From assembly GCF_000019845.1 (NCBI RefSeq), contig NC_010581.1:186001-250000 (forward strand): DNA of 64,000 nucleotides, in the 5' to 3' direction. This DNA is from Beijerinckia indica subsp. indica ATCC 9039. Its GTDB lineage: Bacteria > Pseudomonadota > Alphaproteobacteria > Rhizobiales > Beijerinckiaceae. This document shows, one piece after another, positions 42,883-52,076 of this stretch. The stretch's first letter is position 1; every line of letters starts with the position of its first letter. The translations under genes and the position numbers were made by a program. The notes under the pieces were generated by a model. It made no database searches, was not told the DNA's origin, and saw only the letters and a list, made by a program, of their open reading frames with translations.

Positions 42883-44851
42883 GGGAAGCCTGCTGGATCG
42901 TTCCCGTGGCCGGGATATCGGAAGCCGTGTTCAGGGCGCGTGTCAGCCGGTCGATCTGCTGGCGCAGGGCGGTTCTGGCCGCGTCCGTGACGATGGTGCC
43001 AGTTGGTGCGGCACTGGTGCCAGGGGAAGCCTCAACGGATGCGGCGACACGATCCTCTTCCGCGCTGGCAGGCCCGACAAGCTGATCGAATTGAGCGGCG
43101 CAATCCGCCAAGGATGCGGGCCCATCGGCGGGTGTCAGGGGGGCGAGCAGTCGAAAAGTGGTCTCAAGTTCCGTGCTCACTTGTGCCCGCGCCGCGATCC
43201 AATCTTCACGAGGCCGCAGGGCGGAGGGCTCGAAAGCCACCAGCTCGATCTCATCTTCGAGTGTCGTGAGCGCGTTCCGCGCGGCCAAAGCGCCGGTATT
43301 CCATTCCGGCTGGCTCGCGGATTTCGCCATGTCCCGCAATCCTCGCAGAGAGGCTTTGATCGTTTCGCCGATGCGTTGGCTGACACTGACCGGCCAGACC
43401 TGTGTCGCCATCACATACATCACAAGATTACCGACAAAAATTCCGATGACGCGATCGCGCGCCACCGTCAGGTCGAAGCCCGGGCCATAGCCCTGGATGG
43501 CGCTGAGGAAAAAGGCGAAGGCGATCTGGAACCCGGCATAGGCGATGCGTTCGCCGCCCGCCGCCACCCATGCGGCGACGAAGGCTCCGAGAAAGACGAG
43601 GATCATCAAGGCGCCGATCGATTCGAGATGCGGCATGACAAAGACCAGCATCAGCATGCCAGGGGCCGCGCCGATCACAGCGCCAATGAAACGCAGCATC
43701 ATTTTGCGTGCCGTCTCGGCGGCGCTGCCGAGCGAGACGATGTAGCAGGTGATCAGGCAGGTATGAATGCCAGACCAATCGATCTGCAGATAGAAAATAT
43801 AGCAGATCATCGCTGCCGCCGTGGTTTTGAGCGCATGGCGGACGTGAGCGGGATTGCTGAAAGCGTCAGGCAGAAAAAAGCCCGATTTTTGTTTGGGTTT
43901 GGGCTTTTGGGCCTTGGCTTCTGGCGGCGCGAGCGTGAAATGCTGCAAGGTCCCGTCCATATCAGCGAGAACCGGGGCGGCATCGCTCGGCAATGAAGCT
44001 TCGATGTCAATCGGATAGCGGCCCGTCTCGAAAATCGCCGCCATGGCCTCGGCGGTCGCGGCAAGCTTGTCCCTATCTTCGGGAGAGGACGGGGGACTGG
44101 GCAAAGCCGCCAAACTGTCGGTAAGCGCCATCAGCCGGAAGCTTGAAGCCGCCGCCGCTTGCAGGGCGGCGAGATCCTTTGCGGTGGATGTATGCTCGAT
44201 CCTGGCGAAATTCAGATATTTCGCGAGGGCGGCATTGCCGTCATGCAGCAGGCTTTCGAGCCTTTCCTGCGCAGTGCTGCCGGTCCCGCGCAACACGGCG
44301 GCGACCGCTCGCAGGCGCGCGACAAAGGTGCGTTCGGCGAGCAGCCGGGGCGGCGTGCCGAGGCCGAGATTGACGATGAGCCCTGCAAACACCGGTACGC
44401 CGATCAACAGCCAGGCATGCAGCAGCGCCCGCGTTGCCAGCTCACCTTGTGGAATGAGGCCGAGAAGATCGAGGGCATAGGCGACGACGAGCGCCAGGAT
44501 CGGTGCGATGGCCCGCAGTTTCGAGGCCGAACCGAGGAACAGGACAAGGAACGAAATCAAGGCCATGGTGGTGACGCGCCAGACCGGCTGGTCGATCACC
44601 AGAATAGCGAGCAGGAAGATGAGGCCAATGATCAATGTGATCAGGATCAGCCCGCTAATATGCATGATGATGCTCGAAACCCGGTCCTCCTTGGTGAGAA
44701 AGAAGACGATATAGGCTGAGAGCGCGATTTCGAGCGTTTCATAAGTTTCGGCGATCAGAACCGTCAGGGCGCAGGTCAAGGCCAGCCGGGCCGCGAAAGC
44801 GAGCCGGCCGGGAAAAGGCGTGAGAAGACTTGCAAGGCTAGGCGCCGCCAC
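42869..44851 (-). CDS. FUSC-family inner membrane exporter
   Basis: The 660-residue protein has two blocks of about five to six membrane helices (near residues 20-160 and 345-495), each followed by a large cytoplasmic domain, the layout of the FusC/AaeB aromatic-acid exporter family. Such proteins expel hydroxylated aromatic carboxylic acids or fusaric acid. It comes directly after the HlyD-type adaptor gene (16-base gap) and overlaps the TolC gene by 14 bases. The substrate is likely aromatic but is inferred only from family and from the nearby DODA-type dioxygenase. Confidence 0.88.
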   Translation of the reverse strand: MAAPSLASLLTPFPGRLAFAARLALTCALTVLIAETYETLEIALSAYIVFFLTKEDRVSSIIMHISGLILITLIIGLIFLLAILVIDQPVWRVTTMALISFLVLFLGSASKLRAIAPILALVVAYALDLLGLIPQGELATRALLHAWLLIGVPVFAGLIVNLGLGTPPRLLAERTFVARLRAVAAVLRGTGSTAQERLESLLHDGNAALAKYLNFARIEHTSTAKDLAALQAAAASSFRLMALTDSLAALPSPPSSPEDRDKLAATAEAMAAIFETGRYPIDIEASLPSDAAPVLADMDGTLQHFTLAPPEAKAQKPKPKQKSGFFLPDAFSNPAHVRHALKTTAAAMICYIFYLQIDWSGIHTCLITCYIVSLGSAAETARKMMLRFIGAVIGAAPGMLMLVFVMPHLESIGALMILVFLGAFVAAWVAAGGERIAYAGFQIAFAFFLSAIQGYGPGFDLTVARDRVIGIFVGNLVMYVMATQVWPVSVSQRIGETIKASLRGLRDMAKSASQPEWNTGALAARNALTTLEDEIELVAFEPSALRPREDWIAARAQVSTELETTFRLLAPLTPADGPASLADCAAQFDQLVGPASAEEDRVAASVEASPGTSAAPTGTIVTDAARTALRQQIDRLTRALNTASDIPATGTIQQASHATV

Positions 44852-44867
44852 TCAGAGCGCCTTTCTT

Positions 44868-45956
44868 TCAAGAATGTGCCGCGGCATCATTCCCCTCGTT
44901 TTCTTGTCCCTGACAGGCGGCGCCATAGCGGATCTGCGCGCTGGCGCTGGCGCCGATCCGCATGAGTTCCTCCGGCGGCTCCTCAAGATGCACGCGGACC
45001 GGGAAACGCTGTGCCACGCGTACCCAGTTCAAGGAGCGCTGCACAAAGGGGAGCTGGCGTGGCAGAATCGGACCGCTTGCTTCGAGAACGCCCCAGCCGA
45101 TGCCCTGGACGCGCCCATGCAGGGGCTTCGTCCGGTCGATCATGGAATAGCCTGTCACGCAATCACCGACCTTGATGACAGGCAATTGCGATTCACGGAA
45201 ATTGGCGATCAGGAACCATTCATCGGTCGTGATCAAGGTGAACAGGGATTGTGCCGGAGCGATGAATTCGCCTGTGGTGACCTTGAGGCCGGCGATGCGT
45301 CCGGCATGCGGCGCGCGCATGATTGTATTTTCAAGGGCGCGCTCGGCAATGGCGAGCGCCGCCTCGCGCGCTCGGATGGCGGCTTCCTCGCCCGATGTAT
45401 CACCGATTGCCGCGATAGCCGCGGCCTCCTGGCGCTGTGCCTGCGACAGGCTCGTCGCCGCGTCGCGCCGCACCACTTCGGCATTGTCATATTGCTGTTT
45501 GGGAACGAAATTCTTCGCGGCGAGCGGTGCCAGCCGTTCCGCCGTGCGCACGGCCAATTCATAATTGGTCTTCGCGCGGGTCGTCTGTTCCTTGGCGATA
45601 TTGGCGGCGGCGGTCTCGGTTGTAATCACCCGGCGACGTGTCGCCAGCGCGGCTTTGGCGAGATCGAGATCGGCTTTGGCCTGTTCCACCGCCAGCCGAT
45701 AGGGTACGGGGTCAAGTTCGAACAGGAGATCACCCGCCCGCACGGCTTGATTTTCATGCACCGGAAGGTTGAGCAGCCGTCCGCCGACGGAGGCTGCGAC
45801 ATGCACGACCTCGGCATCGAGCGAGGCATCATCGGAATAGGGAAAATCCCTGTCTTGCCGATAGGCCTGCCACGCGAGGAAAAGGCCGTAGCCGATCACG
45901 GCCAGGACGATGATGCGGATAAGCAAACCGCGTTTCGGGGCACCTGCGGCTTTCAT
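44868..45956 (-). CDS. HlyD/EmrA-type membrane fusion protein
   Basis: The 362-residue adaptor has one N-terminal membrane helix (GLLIRIIVLAVIGYGLFLAW), a barrel-sandwich beginning VHVAASVGGRLLNLPVHENQ near residue 48, a long Ala/Glu/Arg-rich coiled hairpin to about residue 210, and a second lipoyl half (MRAPHAGRIAGLKVTTGEFI). This is the AaeA/EmrA plan that links inner and outer membrane components. Its ATG overlaps the stop of the YtcA-like gene by four bases (ATGA), confirming operon structure. Confidence 0.92.
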   Translation of the reverse strand: MKAAGAPKRGLLIRIIVLAVIGYGLFLAWQAYRQDRDFPYSDDASLDAEVVHVAASVGGRLLNLPVHENQAVRAGDLLFELDPVPYRLAVEQAKADLDLAKAALATRRRVITTETAAANIAKEQTTRAKTNYELAVRTAERLAPLAAKNFVPKQQYDNAEVVRRDAATSLSQAQRQEAAAIAAIGDTSGEEAAIRAREAALAIAERALENTIMRAPHAGRIAGLKVTTGEFIAPAQSLFTLITTDEWFLIANFRESQLPVIKVGDCVTGYSMIDRTKPLHGRVQGIGWGVLEASGPILPRQLPFVQRSLNWVRVAQRFPVRVHLEEPPEELMRIGASASAQIRYGAACQGQENEGNDAAAHS

Positions 45957-46297
45957 GCGGCGGGCCCGAACCAGTGGCGCCAGGACAGCAGCGTCAGGAT
46001 GAGGCTCGACGCTGTATAGAAGAACAGTTTCCAGGGAATACGTTCATCGAGCCCCAGGCGAATGAACAACAGCCGCAGGAAACAGCCGCCGAAAATGCCG
46101 AGCGTCGCGCAAAACATCCAGCCGGGGAAATAGGCGCCGGCAATTTCGAAAGCCGCCGCGCCATCGAGTGAACAACCGGATAGAATGACGCTTATGCTCA
46201 AGACACCTGTGTGTTTCAAAAGGCTTGAAACCGGCGCCTTCTCCCCTCGCTGCAGCAAAGGAACGGCGGCGCGCATTCCAGCGGATGCAGGCGGCAT
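45953..46297 (-). CDS. YtcA-like small membrane lipoprotein
   Basis: The longest reading is 114 residues. The core ILSGCSLDGAAAFEIAGAYF followed by PGWMFCATLGIFGGCFLRLLF and a last hydrophobic segment is the YtcA family pattern: a lipobox cysteine plus two membrane helices. The exact start is not clear; starts at 46297 and 46276 lack ribosome sites, and a shorter start nearer the lipobox (for example the TTG before KHTGV) would give a more normal signal peptide. YtcA genes usually sit with HlyD/FUSC exporters, as here. It opens the efflux operon. Confidence 0.7.
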   Translation of the reverse strand: MPPASAGMRAAVPLLQRGEKAPVSSLLKHTGVLSISVILSGCSLDGAAAFEIAGAYFPGWMFCATLGIFGGCFLRLLFIRLGLDERIPWKLFFYTASSLILTLLSWRHWFGPAA

Positions 46298-46381
46298 GAG
46301 AACGTCAACATAGTAAACTAAAGGTTACCTAGCTTAAGCTGAATTTCGCTGGGTCGCCAATGATTTTTGAAGCCGCTGATG

Positions 46382-47179
46382 TCAATCGAAACGGAAGCCG
46401 GAAAGTGCCGTCTCCATCACCGTTTCCGAATAGACGCGCGTTCCGGGTTTGTCGGAGGCCCCGGCTACAACCATGAGGGGCAGGAGATGTTCCTCGCGCG
46501 GATGCGAGAGACGGGCGGCGGGCGCCTCGGCCCAATGGGTGAGCTGTTCCGCGCGCCGATCGGCGGGAGCGGTCACGGTTTCGAGCAGCCATTGATCGAA
46601 CGCTTGTGAAGGCTGCGTAAACTTCGGATCGCCGTAGCCGCGCATATTGTGAAAGCTCATCCCTGCGCCGAGGATCAGCACGCCTTCATCTCGGAGCGGC
46701 GCCAGAGCGTGGCCGACGGCAAGGTGCAGAGCCGGGTCGAGGCCTTTATCGAGTGACAATTCCACCACCGGTATATCGGCCTCGGGAAATGCGACTTTCA
46801 AGGGAATGAAGACGCCATGATCGAGACCGCGTGTCTTGTCGAGCGTGGTCTGATACCCCTGCTGTTTCAAGAGATCGGCCACTTTTTCGGCAAGCGCCGG
46901 GGCGCCGGGCGCGGGATAGCGCAATTCATAAGTATGCGGTGGAAAATTGTAATAATCGAAGAGCAGATCCGGTTTAGCGCTGTCGGTTGTCGCAAAACCT
47001 TGCGTTTCCCAATGGCCCGAAATCACCAGAATGGCGCGCGGCGGCTCCGGCAGGGTTTTGGGCAGGCCACGGAGAAATGCGGCCATTTGGGTCCAGGTGC
47101 CAGCGGGATCGTCCATGAAAAAGCAGGGCCCGCCGCCATGCGGGATGAAGAACGTCGGCTGGCAAGCAGGTTTGTTCAT
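46382..47179 (-). CDS. ygiD: DODA-type extradiol dioxygenase (YgiD family)
   Basis: The 265-residue enzyme has the LigB-superfamily pattern: PTFFIPHGGGPCFF near residue 9, VISGHWETQGF, RGLDHGVFIPLKVAFPEADI and LSHPREEHLLPLMV. The histidines in these segments bind the metal. Family members cleave the ring of catechols such as L-DOPA or form related products. The ATG lies directly in front of NKPACQPTFFIPHG, with CAGGATC about six bases upstream. It lies upstream of the aromatic-type efflux operon on the same strand and downstream of an MRJP-like gene, suggesting a small cluster for aromatic compounds. Confidence 0.9.
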   Translation of the reverse strand: MNKPACQPTFFIPHGGGPCFFMDDPAGTWTQMAAFLRGLPKTLPEPPRAILVISGHWETQGFATTDSAKPDLLFDYYNFPPHTYELRYPAPGAPALAEKVADLLKQQGYQTTLDKTRGLDHGVFIPLKVAFPEADIPVVELSLDKGLDPALHLAVGHALAPLRDEGVLILGAGMSFHNMRGYGDPKFTQPSQAFDQWLLETVTAPADRRAEQLTHWAEAPAARLSHPREEHLLPLMVVAGASDKPGTRVYSETVMETALSGFRFD

Positions 47180-47197
47180 GATGGATCCTGTCCTTGT

Positions 47198-48406
47198 TCA
47201 AGGCGCTTTCGGCTTGAAACGAAACATATAATAGGGTGGCTTGCGCCCGTCATGACCCTGGTTGAAGCCTGGAAGCTGATCGACCTGCGCCGCGACAATG
47301 TAGAACGTCCCGTCGGGCCCGATGGAATAGGCATCCGGCCAATCGAGCCGCCGATCCTTGATGGTCCAGAGCGTATGACCATCGGGGGCCTCCGCGCGAA
47401 TGGAATGGGTCTCCACCTCCGAGAGATAGAGCACATTGTTGCGATCGATGACGAGACCGCCGACGGGCGTGACATGACGAGCGACCTTGACCCTTTGTTC
47501 GAGGTCTGAATCGCTCAGTGATTCATCGAGAAGATCGGCCAGAGCCACGCGGTAGAGATTGGGGCCGAAGGGAGACATGAAAAACAATGTCTTGCGATCG
47601 GCGGAAAGCTCGATCTGATCGGCATTGAGCTGCGGGATTTTGCCGGTCGGGCCGGCGAGTTGATGGCCATCCACATGGGGAATGATCGAGGGATCGGCTT
47701 TGGTGAGTCGGCTCTTGGCGAGGAGTCTTCGGATATGTCCGGTTGTCCGATCAAGAACCAGCAGCGCGCCGGTGCCGGAATCGGTGATGAAAACATGATC
47801 ACCGAGGACGCGTGCATCATTCAGATGGCTGTTTGCCGGCGCATTGGCGAGATCGAAGGAATAGACATTCACGACCTTATCGGTCGCGAGATCGATTTCG
47901 ACCAGTTTCGGCCCGCCCTGGACGATACCCCCGAAATGCGGGGTCGCGGGATCGACCACCCAGAGATGGTTTGCGTCTCGATCAATAAAGAGGGAATTGA
48001 TCGAAATGAAATGGCGAGCGGGATCCTCACCCGGCTTCCACTCATTCCAGCCATCGCCGGGATAAGGCGTCTGTGCGCCATCCGGTCCGATGACGGCCAC
48101 GCTGGGCGTTGTTTTGTCCCAACGCGGAAAACTGGCGAAGATCCGGCCATCATTGGCAACGGCGACACCATTCCAGGCATGGGTGGGTGATGTCGCGGCC
48201 ACTTCCAGGATGGGAGCTGCCTCTTTCGCCGCTGGTGCCGCGACAGCGCAAACCTGCGGCGCGCTGAGCAGCAGAATGAGCACACGGAGCATTGACGAGT
48301 GTGCTGATGGGCGCGCATTTCTGGAGGACATCGGATGGGATTTTGCCGCGATCGTCATCAATGTCACGCTTTGCGTCGCGGAAAGAAGCTCACGTCTGGA
48401 TGTCAT
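47198..48406 (-). CDS. Major-royal-jelly/Yellow-like beta-propeller protein, exported
   Basis: The 402-residue protein matches bacterial members of the MRJP/Yellow family: WNGVAVANDGRIFASFPRW, LWVVDPATPHFGG, NDARVLGDHVFITDSGTGALLVLD and YSIGPDGTFYIVAAQVDQLPGFNQGHD are typical propeller strands. Insect relatives act on dopachrome-like quinones; bacterial function is not known. The ATG at 48406 has GGAG seven bases upstream and gives a long signal region; a later ATG at 48292 would start right before the hydrophobic stretch LRVLILLLSAPQVCAVAAPA. It is followed by the DODA-type dioxygenase 18 bases downstream. Confidence 0.8.
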   Translation of the reverse strand: MTSRRELLSATQSVTLMTIAAKSHPMSSRNARPSAHSSMLRVLILLLSAPQVCAVAAPAAKEAAPILEVAATSPTHAWNGVAVANDGRIFASFPRWDKTTPSVAVIGPDGAQTPYPGDGWNEWKPGEDPARHFISINSLFIDRDANHLWVVDPATPHFGGIVQGGPKLVEIDLATDKVVNVYSFDLANAPANSHLNDARVLGDHVFITDSGTGALLVLDRTTGHIRRLLAKSRLTKADPSIIPHVDGHQLAGPTGKIPQLNADQIELSADRKTLFFMSPFGPNLYRVALADLLDESLSDSDLEQRVKVARHVTPVGGLVIDRNNVLYLSEVETHSIRAEAPDGHTLWTIKDRRLDWPDAYSIGPDGTFYIVAAQVDQLPGFNQGHDGRKPPYYMFRFKPKAP

Positions 48407-48722
48407 GAAAAAGCTCCATGATCAGCAGGAAGGGAGGCTATCCGTTTTCAACAGGAATCATCTTCAATTCTGACAAGGGCTGAGGATATGTGTTTGCCGG
48501 TCATGACTTTAGTCAATAGTCGATCCGACCGGTTGACAAGCCCTGCTTATGTCTCGTCGCGCGGAACTCGGTGGTGAGGCTCAAGGCGTGATGAATGTGC
48601 GATCTTGACGGGCTGGGTCGGAACTCCAAGAATGAGGAATCTCCTGAAATAGCGCGAATCCTCTCGCGTCTTCGGCCTGTTCGGCCTTTTACGAAACATC
48701 AGCCGGTGGGAGTCTCGATTTC
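48407..48722. other. 316-base gap between divergent MRJP-like and ackA genes
   Basis: This region must hold promoters for both genes. I see no palindrome, no recognisable operator and no small ORF with a ribosome site. GGGAG ten bases before the ackA ATG is the only clear signal. Confidence 0.6.
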
Positions 48723-49949
48723 ATGACCCAAGCTCTTCTCGTCGTCAATGCTGGCAGCTCCAGCATTAAATTCAAGCTTTATAGCGTCAATGGCGATGAT
48801 CTTGACCTCGTCATGGGCGGGGCGCTCGATGGAATCGGCAGTCAGCCCCGTCTCAAGGTCAAGGATCACGCAGGCACCATATTGGTGGAGCATGATTATG
48901 CCGTGGCGGAGATTTCGACCACGGAGCAGGCGCAAACAGCGATCGCTGATTGGCTCACGCCACACATCAAGGACTATGTGATCATTGGCATCGGTCATCG
49001 TGTCGTGCACGGTGGTTCTGTCTATTCCAGACCGGTTCTGGTCGATGATCAGGTGATGGCGACGCTCGAAACCTTCATTCCGCTGGCGCCTTTGCATCAG
49101 CTCGGCAATCTCGATCCGATTCGCGTTTTGCGCCAGCGCCGTCCCGACCTTCCGCAGGTCGCCTGTTTCGACACCGCTTTCCATTTTGGCCATCCGGAAT
49201 TGTCGGATCGTTTCGCATTGCCGCGCTCGCTTTATGACGAGGGGGTCCGGCGCTACGGTTTCCACGGTCTGTCTTATGAATATGTGCATGCGGCGCTGCG
49301 TGATATCGCGCCGGACACTGCCCATGGCCGTGTGATCATTGCCCATCTGGGTTCAGGTGCTTCCGTCTGTTGTCTCCATGAGGGCAAGAGCATCGAAACG
49401 ACGATGGGATTTACGGCGCTTGACGGCTTGCCCATGGGCACGCGGTCGGGAACGCTGGATCCTGGTGTCGTGCTGCATTTGATCGAGCAGAAAGGCATGA
49501 AGCCGGCGGAAGTGGGCACGATGCTCTATAAGCAAAGTGGCCTGTTGGGTCTCTCCGGCATCAGCAATGATGTCCGTGCTTTGCTTGCAAGCGATCGCCC
49601 CGAAGCCAAAATGGCGATTGATTTCTTCTGCTTGCGCGTGGCCCAGGCCATGGCGAGTCTCTCGGTCACCATCTATGGGCTTGATGGCCTTGTCTTTACG
49701 GCGGGCATTGGCGAAAACGCACCGGAAGTGCGTGCCCGCGTCATCGAGCATTTACGCTGGTCTGGTCTCGCTCTTGATCCTGCTGCTAATGAAGCGCCGG
49801 CCCCAAGTCATCAAAGGCAAGGCAACAAGGGCCGGCGGATCGATGGCAAAGAGAGCCGTGTGCCGATCTTTGTCATTCCGACGGATGAGGAACGTATGAT
49901 CGGCCTGCATACATTGCGGCTGTTGCGGCAGTTGAAACATCATTCCTGA
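48723..49949 (+). CDS. ackA: Acetate kinase
   Basis: The 408-residue ASKHA-fold kinase interconverts acetate and acetyl phosphate using ATP. VVNAGSSSIKFKLY at the N-terminus, HRVVHGG near residue 97, HFGHPELSDRFALP, RRYGFHGLSYEYV near residue 180 and TMGFTALDGLPMGTRSGTLD are the acetate kinase signatures. GGGAG lies ten bases upstream of the ATG. It is convergent with the phosphate acyltransferase gene, which supplies or uses the acyl phosphate, and the two stops are separated by repeat copy C. Together they form an acyl-CoA to acid route. Confidence 0.96.
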   Translation: MTQALLVVNAGSSSIKFKLYSVNGDDLDLVMGGALDGIGSQPRLKVKDHAGTILVEHDYAVAEISTTEQAQTAIADWLTPHIKDYVIIGIGHRVVHGGSVYSRPVLVDDQVMATLETFIPLAPLHQLGNLDPIRVLRQRRPDLPQVACFDTAFHFGHPELSDRFALPRSLYDEGVRRYGFHGLSYEYVHAALRDIAPDTAHGRVIIAHLGSGASVCCLHEGKSIETTMGFTALDGLPMGTRSGTLDPGVVLHLIEQKGMKPAEVGTMLYKQSGLLGLSGISNDVRALLASDRPEAKMAIDFFCLRVAQAMASLSVTIYGLDGLVFTAGIGENAPEVRARVIEHLRWSGLALDPAANEAPAPSHQRQGNKGRRIDGKESRVPIFVIPTDEERMIGLHTLRLLRQLKHHS

Positions 49950-49950
49950 T

Positions 49951-50065
49951 AGCGGTCCGACGGTCATAATGAATGACCGTTGGACCGCTCTTGAATTTTC
50001 GCTCTCGCTTTGAAAAAGCGAAAATTCAAGAAAGGAACCAAAGGTCGTTCTTCACGACCTTTGGT
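49951..50065 (-). repeat. Compound palindromic intergenic element, copy C
   Basis: It has the same three inverted repeats as copies A and B. The left hairpin is extended to AGCGGTCCGACGGTCAT, which pairs with its inverse (ending GGACCGCT, one mismatch) around AATGA. CTTGAATTTTCGC/GCGAAAATTCAAG lies at 49990-50030 and ACCAAAGGTCGT/ACGACCTTTGGT at 50037-50065. It starts one base after the ackA stop and sits between convergent genes. Confidence 0.92.
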
Positions 50066-50096
50066 ATGGCATGATCAAATATCGAGGGTGATGTGA

Positions 50097-51086
50097 TCAG
50101 ACGGTGGGCTTGCCCGCCGTTTCTTTCGTCCCGCTGCGTCTCGCGGCGGCCATGAGAGCGGCCACCGCGCAGGACGCGAGGCGGGTGCGCACATTATCGG
50201 CCCGGCTGGTCAGGATGATCGGGACGCGGGCGCCGAGCACTATGCCGGCCGCATCGGCACTTGCTAGAAAAGTCAATTGCTTGGCGAGGATGTTGCCGGA
50301 CACGAGATCGGGCACGATGAGAATATCCGCGTCCCCCGCAACCGGAGAATTGATGCCCTTGGTTTCGGCCGCTTCCTTGTTGATGGCATTGTCGAATGCC
50401 AGCGGACCGTCGAGCAAAGCGCCCTTGATTTGACCGCGATCGGCCATCTTGCAGAGCGCGGCGGCTTCGATGGTCGAGGGGATTTTGGGATTGATCGTCT
50501 CGACGGCGGAAAGGATCGCGACCTTCGGCTGTTTCACGCCAAGAACATGCGCCAGATCGATGGCATTCTGGCAGATGTCACGCTTGGTTTCGAGATCGGG
50601 CGCGATATTGACGGCGGCATCGGTGATGAACAAAGGTTTCGGATAGGTTGGCACATCCATGATGAACACATGGCTGATGCGCCGCTCGGTTCTGAGGCCC
50701 TTGTCTCGGCTCACCACCTCGCTCATCAATTCATCTGTATGCAGGCTGCCTTTCATGAGCAATTCACAGGTGCCTTCGCGGATGAGCTCGACGGCCCGGG
50801 CGGCGGCCGCGTGGCTATGGGGCGTATCGACGATTTCGTAGGGGCCGAGATCAATCGATGCCTCCGCGGCGACCTGGCGGATCTTATCGGCCGGCCCAAC
50901 AAGGAAGGGATGGATCAGGCCGGCATTGGCGGCATCGATCGCGCCCTTGAGCGAGGTATGATCGCAAGGATGCGCGACCGCGATCGTGACCGGTTCGAGA
51001 TCTTTGCAGCGGGCAATCAGTGCTTCATATTTTTCATGAGTGTTGCCATTGACGGAAACACTCTCTTTGCTTTCATTCTGTGTCAT
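50097..51086 (-). CDS. Phosphate acetyl/butyryltransferase
   Basis: The 329-residue enzyme belongs to the Pta/Ptb family that exchanges CoA thioesters with acyl phosphates. Typical stretches are VTIAVAHPCDHTSLKGAIDA near residue 36, LMKGSLHTDELM, ISHVFIMDVPTYPKPLFITD and ADILIVPDLVSGNILAKQL near residue 250. The variant lacks the large N-terminal domains of long Pta and resembles the short form that is often misnamed with enoyl-CoA hydratase. The start lies two bases after the fabI stop, so the genes are cotranscribed. With the convergent acetate kinase it can make ATP from an acyl-CoA. Confidence 0.9.
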   Translation of the reverse strand: MTQNESKESVSVNGNTHEKYEALIARCKDLEPVTIAVAHPCDHTSLKGAIDAANAGLIHPFLVGPADKIRQVAAEASIDLGPYEIVDTPHSHAAAARAVELIREGTCELLMKGSLHTDELMSEVVSRDKGLRTERRISHVFIMDVPTYPKPLFITDAAVNIAPDLETKRDICQNAIDLAHVLGVKQPKVAILSAVETINPKIPSTIEAAALCKMADRGQIKGALLDGPLAFDNAINKEAAETKGINSPVAGDADILIVPDLVSGNILAKQLTFLASADAAGIVLGARVPIILTSRADNVRTRLASCAVAALMAAARRSGTKETAGKPTV

Positions 51087-51088
51087 GA

Positions 51089-51874
51089 TTACCCCACGCC
51101 GAGAATATGCAAGCCGCCATCGACATAAAGCGTGTCGCCGGTGAGGAGACGGGCGGCATCTGTGGCGAGCGCCGCTGTCGCGAGGCCCACATCATCGATC
51201 GAGACAAGACGTCCGGCGGGTGCGCGCTCGGCGGCTTCTTCGAGGAGCTTGTCGAAATCGGTAATGCCTGAGGCGGCTCTGGTTTTGACGGGGCCCGGCG
51301 AAATTGAATGCACGCGGATGCCTTTGTGTCCAAGTTCGGCCGCAAGATACTGCGCGACCGCCTCGAGCGCCGCCTTGACCGGTCCCATAATGTTGTAATT
51401 TTCGATGACCTTATGGGCGCCGTAATAGGTCATGGTGAACAAAGTGCCGCCATTCGGCATCAAGGGTTCGGCCAGATGCGCCATGCGGATGAACGAATGG
51501 CAGGAAATATCCATGGCCTTGAGAAAGCCCTCGCGCGAGCAATCGACCACGCGTCCATGCAGATCCTCTTTCGGAGCGAAGGCCATGGAATGCAAAACGA
51601 AATCAAGCTGCCCGAATTGTTTCTCAACTGCCTCGAAAACCGCTTCGAGCTGCCCTTCAACGCTGACGTCGAGCGGTAGGAAGAGGGCGGCTTCCAGCTC
51701 CTTGGCCAGGGGCTCGACATAAGGCTTGGCCTTGTCGTTCAGATAGGTGATGGCGAGATCGGCGCCGAGAAAACGGAAGGCCTTGGCGCAACCGTAAGCA
51801 ATCGAATGCTCATTGGCTATGCCCGTCACCAGCCCCTTCTTGCCGTTCAGTGTTATGATTGAGGGGTCAAACAT
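51089..51874 (-). CDS. fabI: Enoyl-[acyl-carrier-protein] reductase FabI
   Basis: The 261-residue short-chain dehydrogenase-like enzyme reduces enoyl-ACP with NAD(P)H. KGLVTGIANEHSIAYGCAKA near residue 14 is the FabI dinucleotide loop; HSMAFAPKEDL and the catalytic TMTYYGAHKVIENYNIMGPV (Tyr and Lys) are present. GGAGGCGAG before ATG 51874 fixes the start; an upstream in-frame start at 51970 would add 32 unconserved residues. It lies between the DUF3141 gene (202 bases upstream) and the acyltransferase (two bases downstream). A second FabI in this context may serve the acyl-CoA/PHA pathway, but that is inference. Confidence 0.92.
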   Translation of the reverse strand: MFDPSIITLNGKKGLVTGIANEHSIAYGCAKAFRFLGADLAITYLNDKAKPYVEPLAKELEAALFLPLDVSVEGQLEAVFEAVEKQFGQLDFVLHSMAFAPKEDLHGRVVDCSREGFLKAMDISCHSFIRMAHLAEPLMPNGGTLFTMTYYGAHKVIENYNIMGPVKAALEAVAQYLAAELGHKGIRVHSISPGPVKTRAASGITDFDKLLEEAAERAPAGRLVSIDDVGLATAALATDAARLLTGDTLYVDGGLHILGVG

Positions 51875-51971
51875 CTCGCCTCCGAATAGGTCTTTGGAAG
51901 GGGATAAGTCGATTGTGATTGAGGCAAGTCCGGCAGAACCGCGCGACTTTTCCAATCGAGGCAGGAACAAT

Positions 51972-51998
51972 CAGTCCGCGCGGATCAGAGCCGCGCGG
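51972..51998 (-). terminator. Strong hairpin between DUF3141 and fabI genes
   Basis: GTCCGCGCGG (51972-51981) pairs perfectly with CCGCGCGGAC (51989-51998) around a 7-base loop. The following tail in the direction of transcription is only mildly T-rich, so it may attenuate or process rather than fully stop transcription. Confidence 0.6.
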
Positions 51999-52076
51999 AC
52001 AAGGGCAAAATGGATATTATCTCTTTTCGGTTCCGGGGCCGGGAATACAGGCGGGAGGAGAGGGGCAAGCGGCGGA

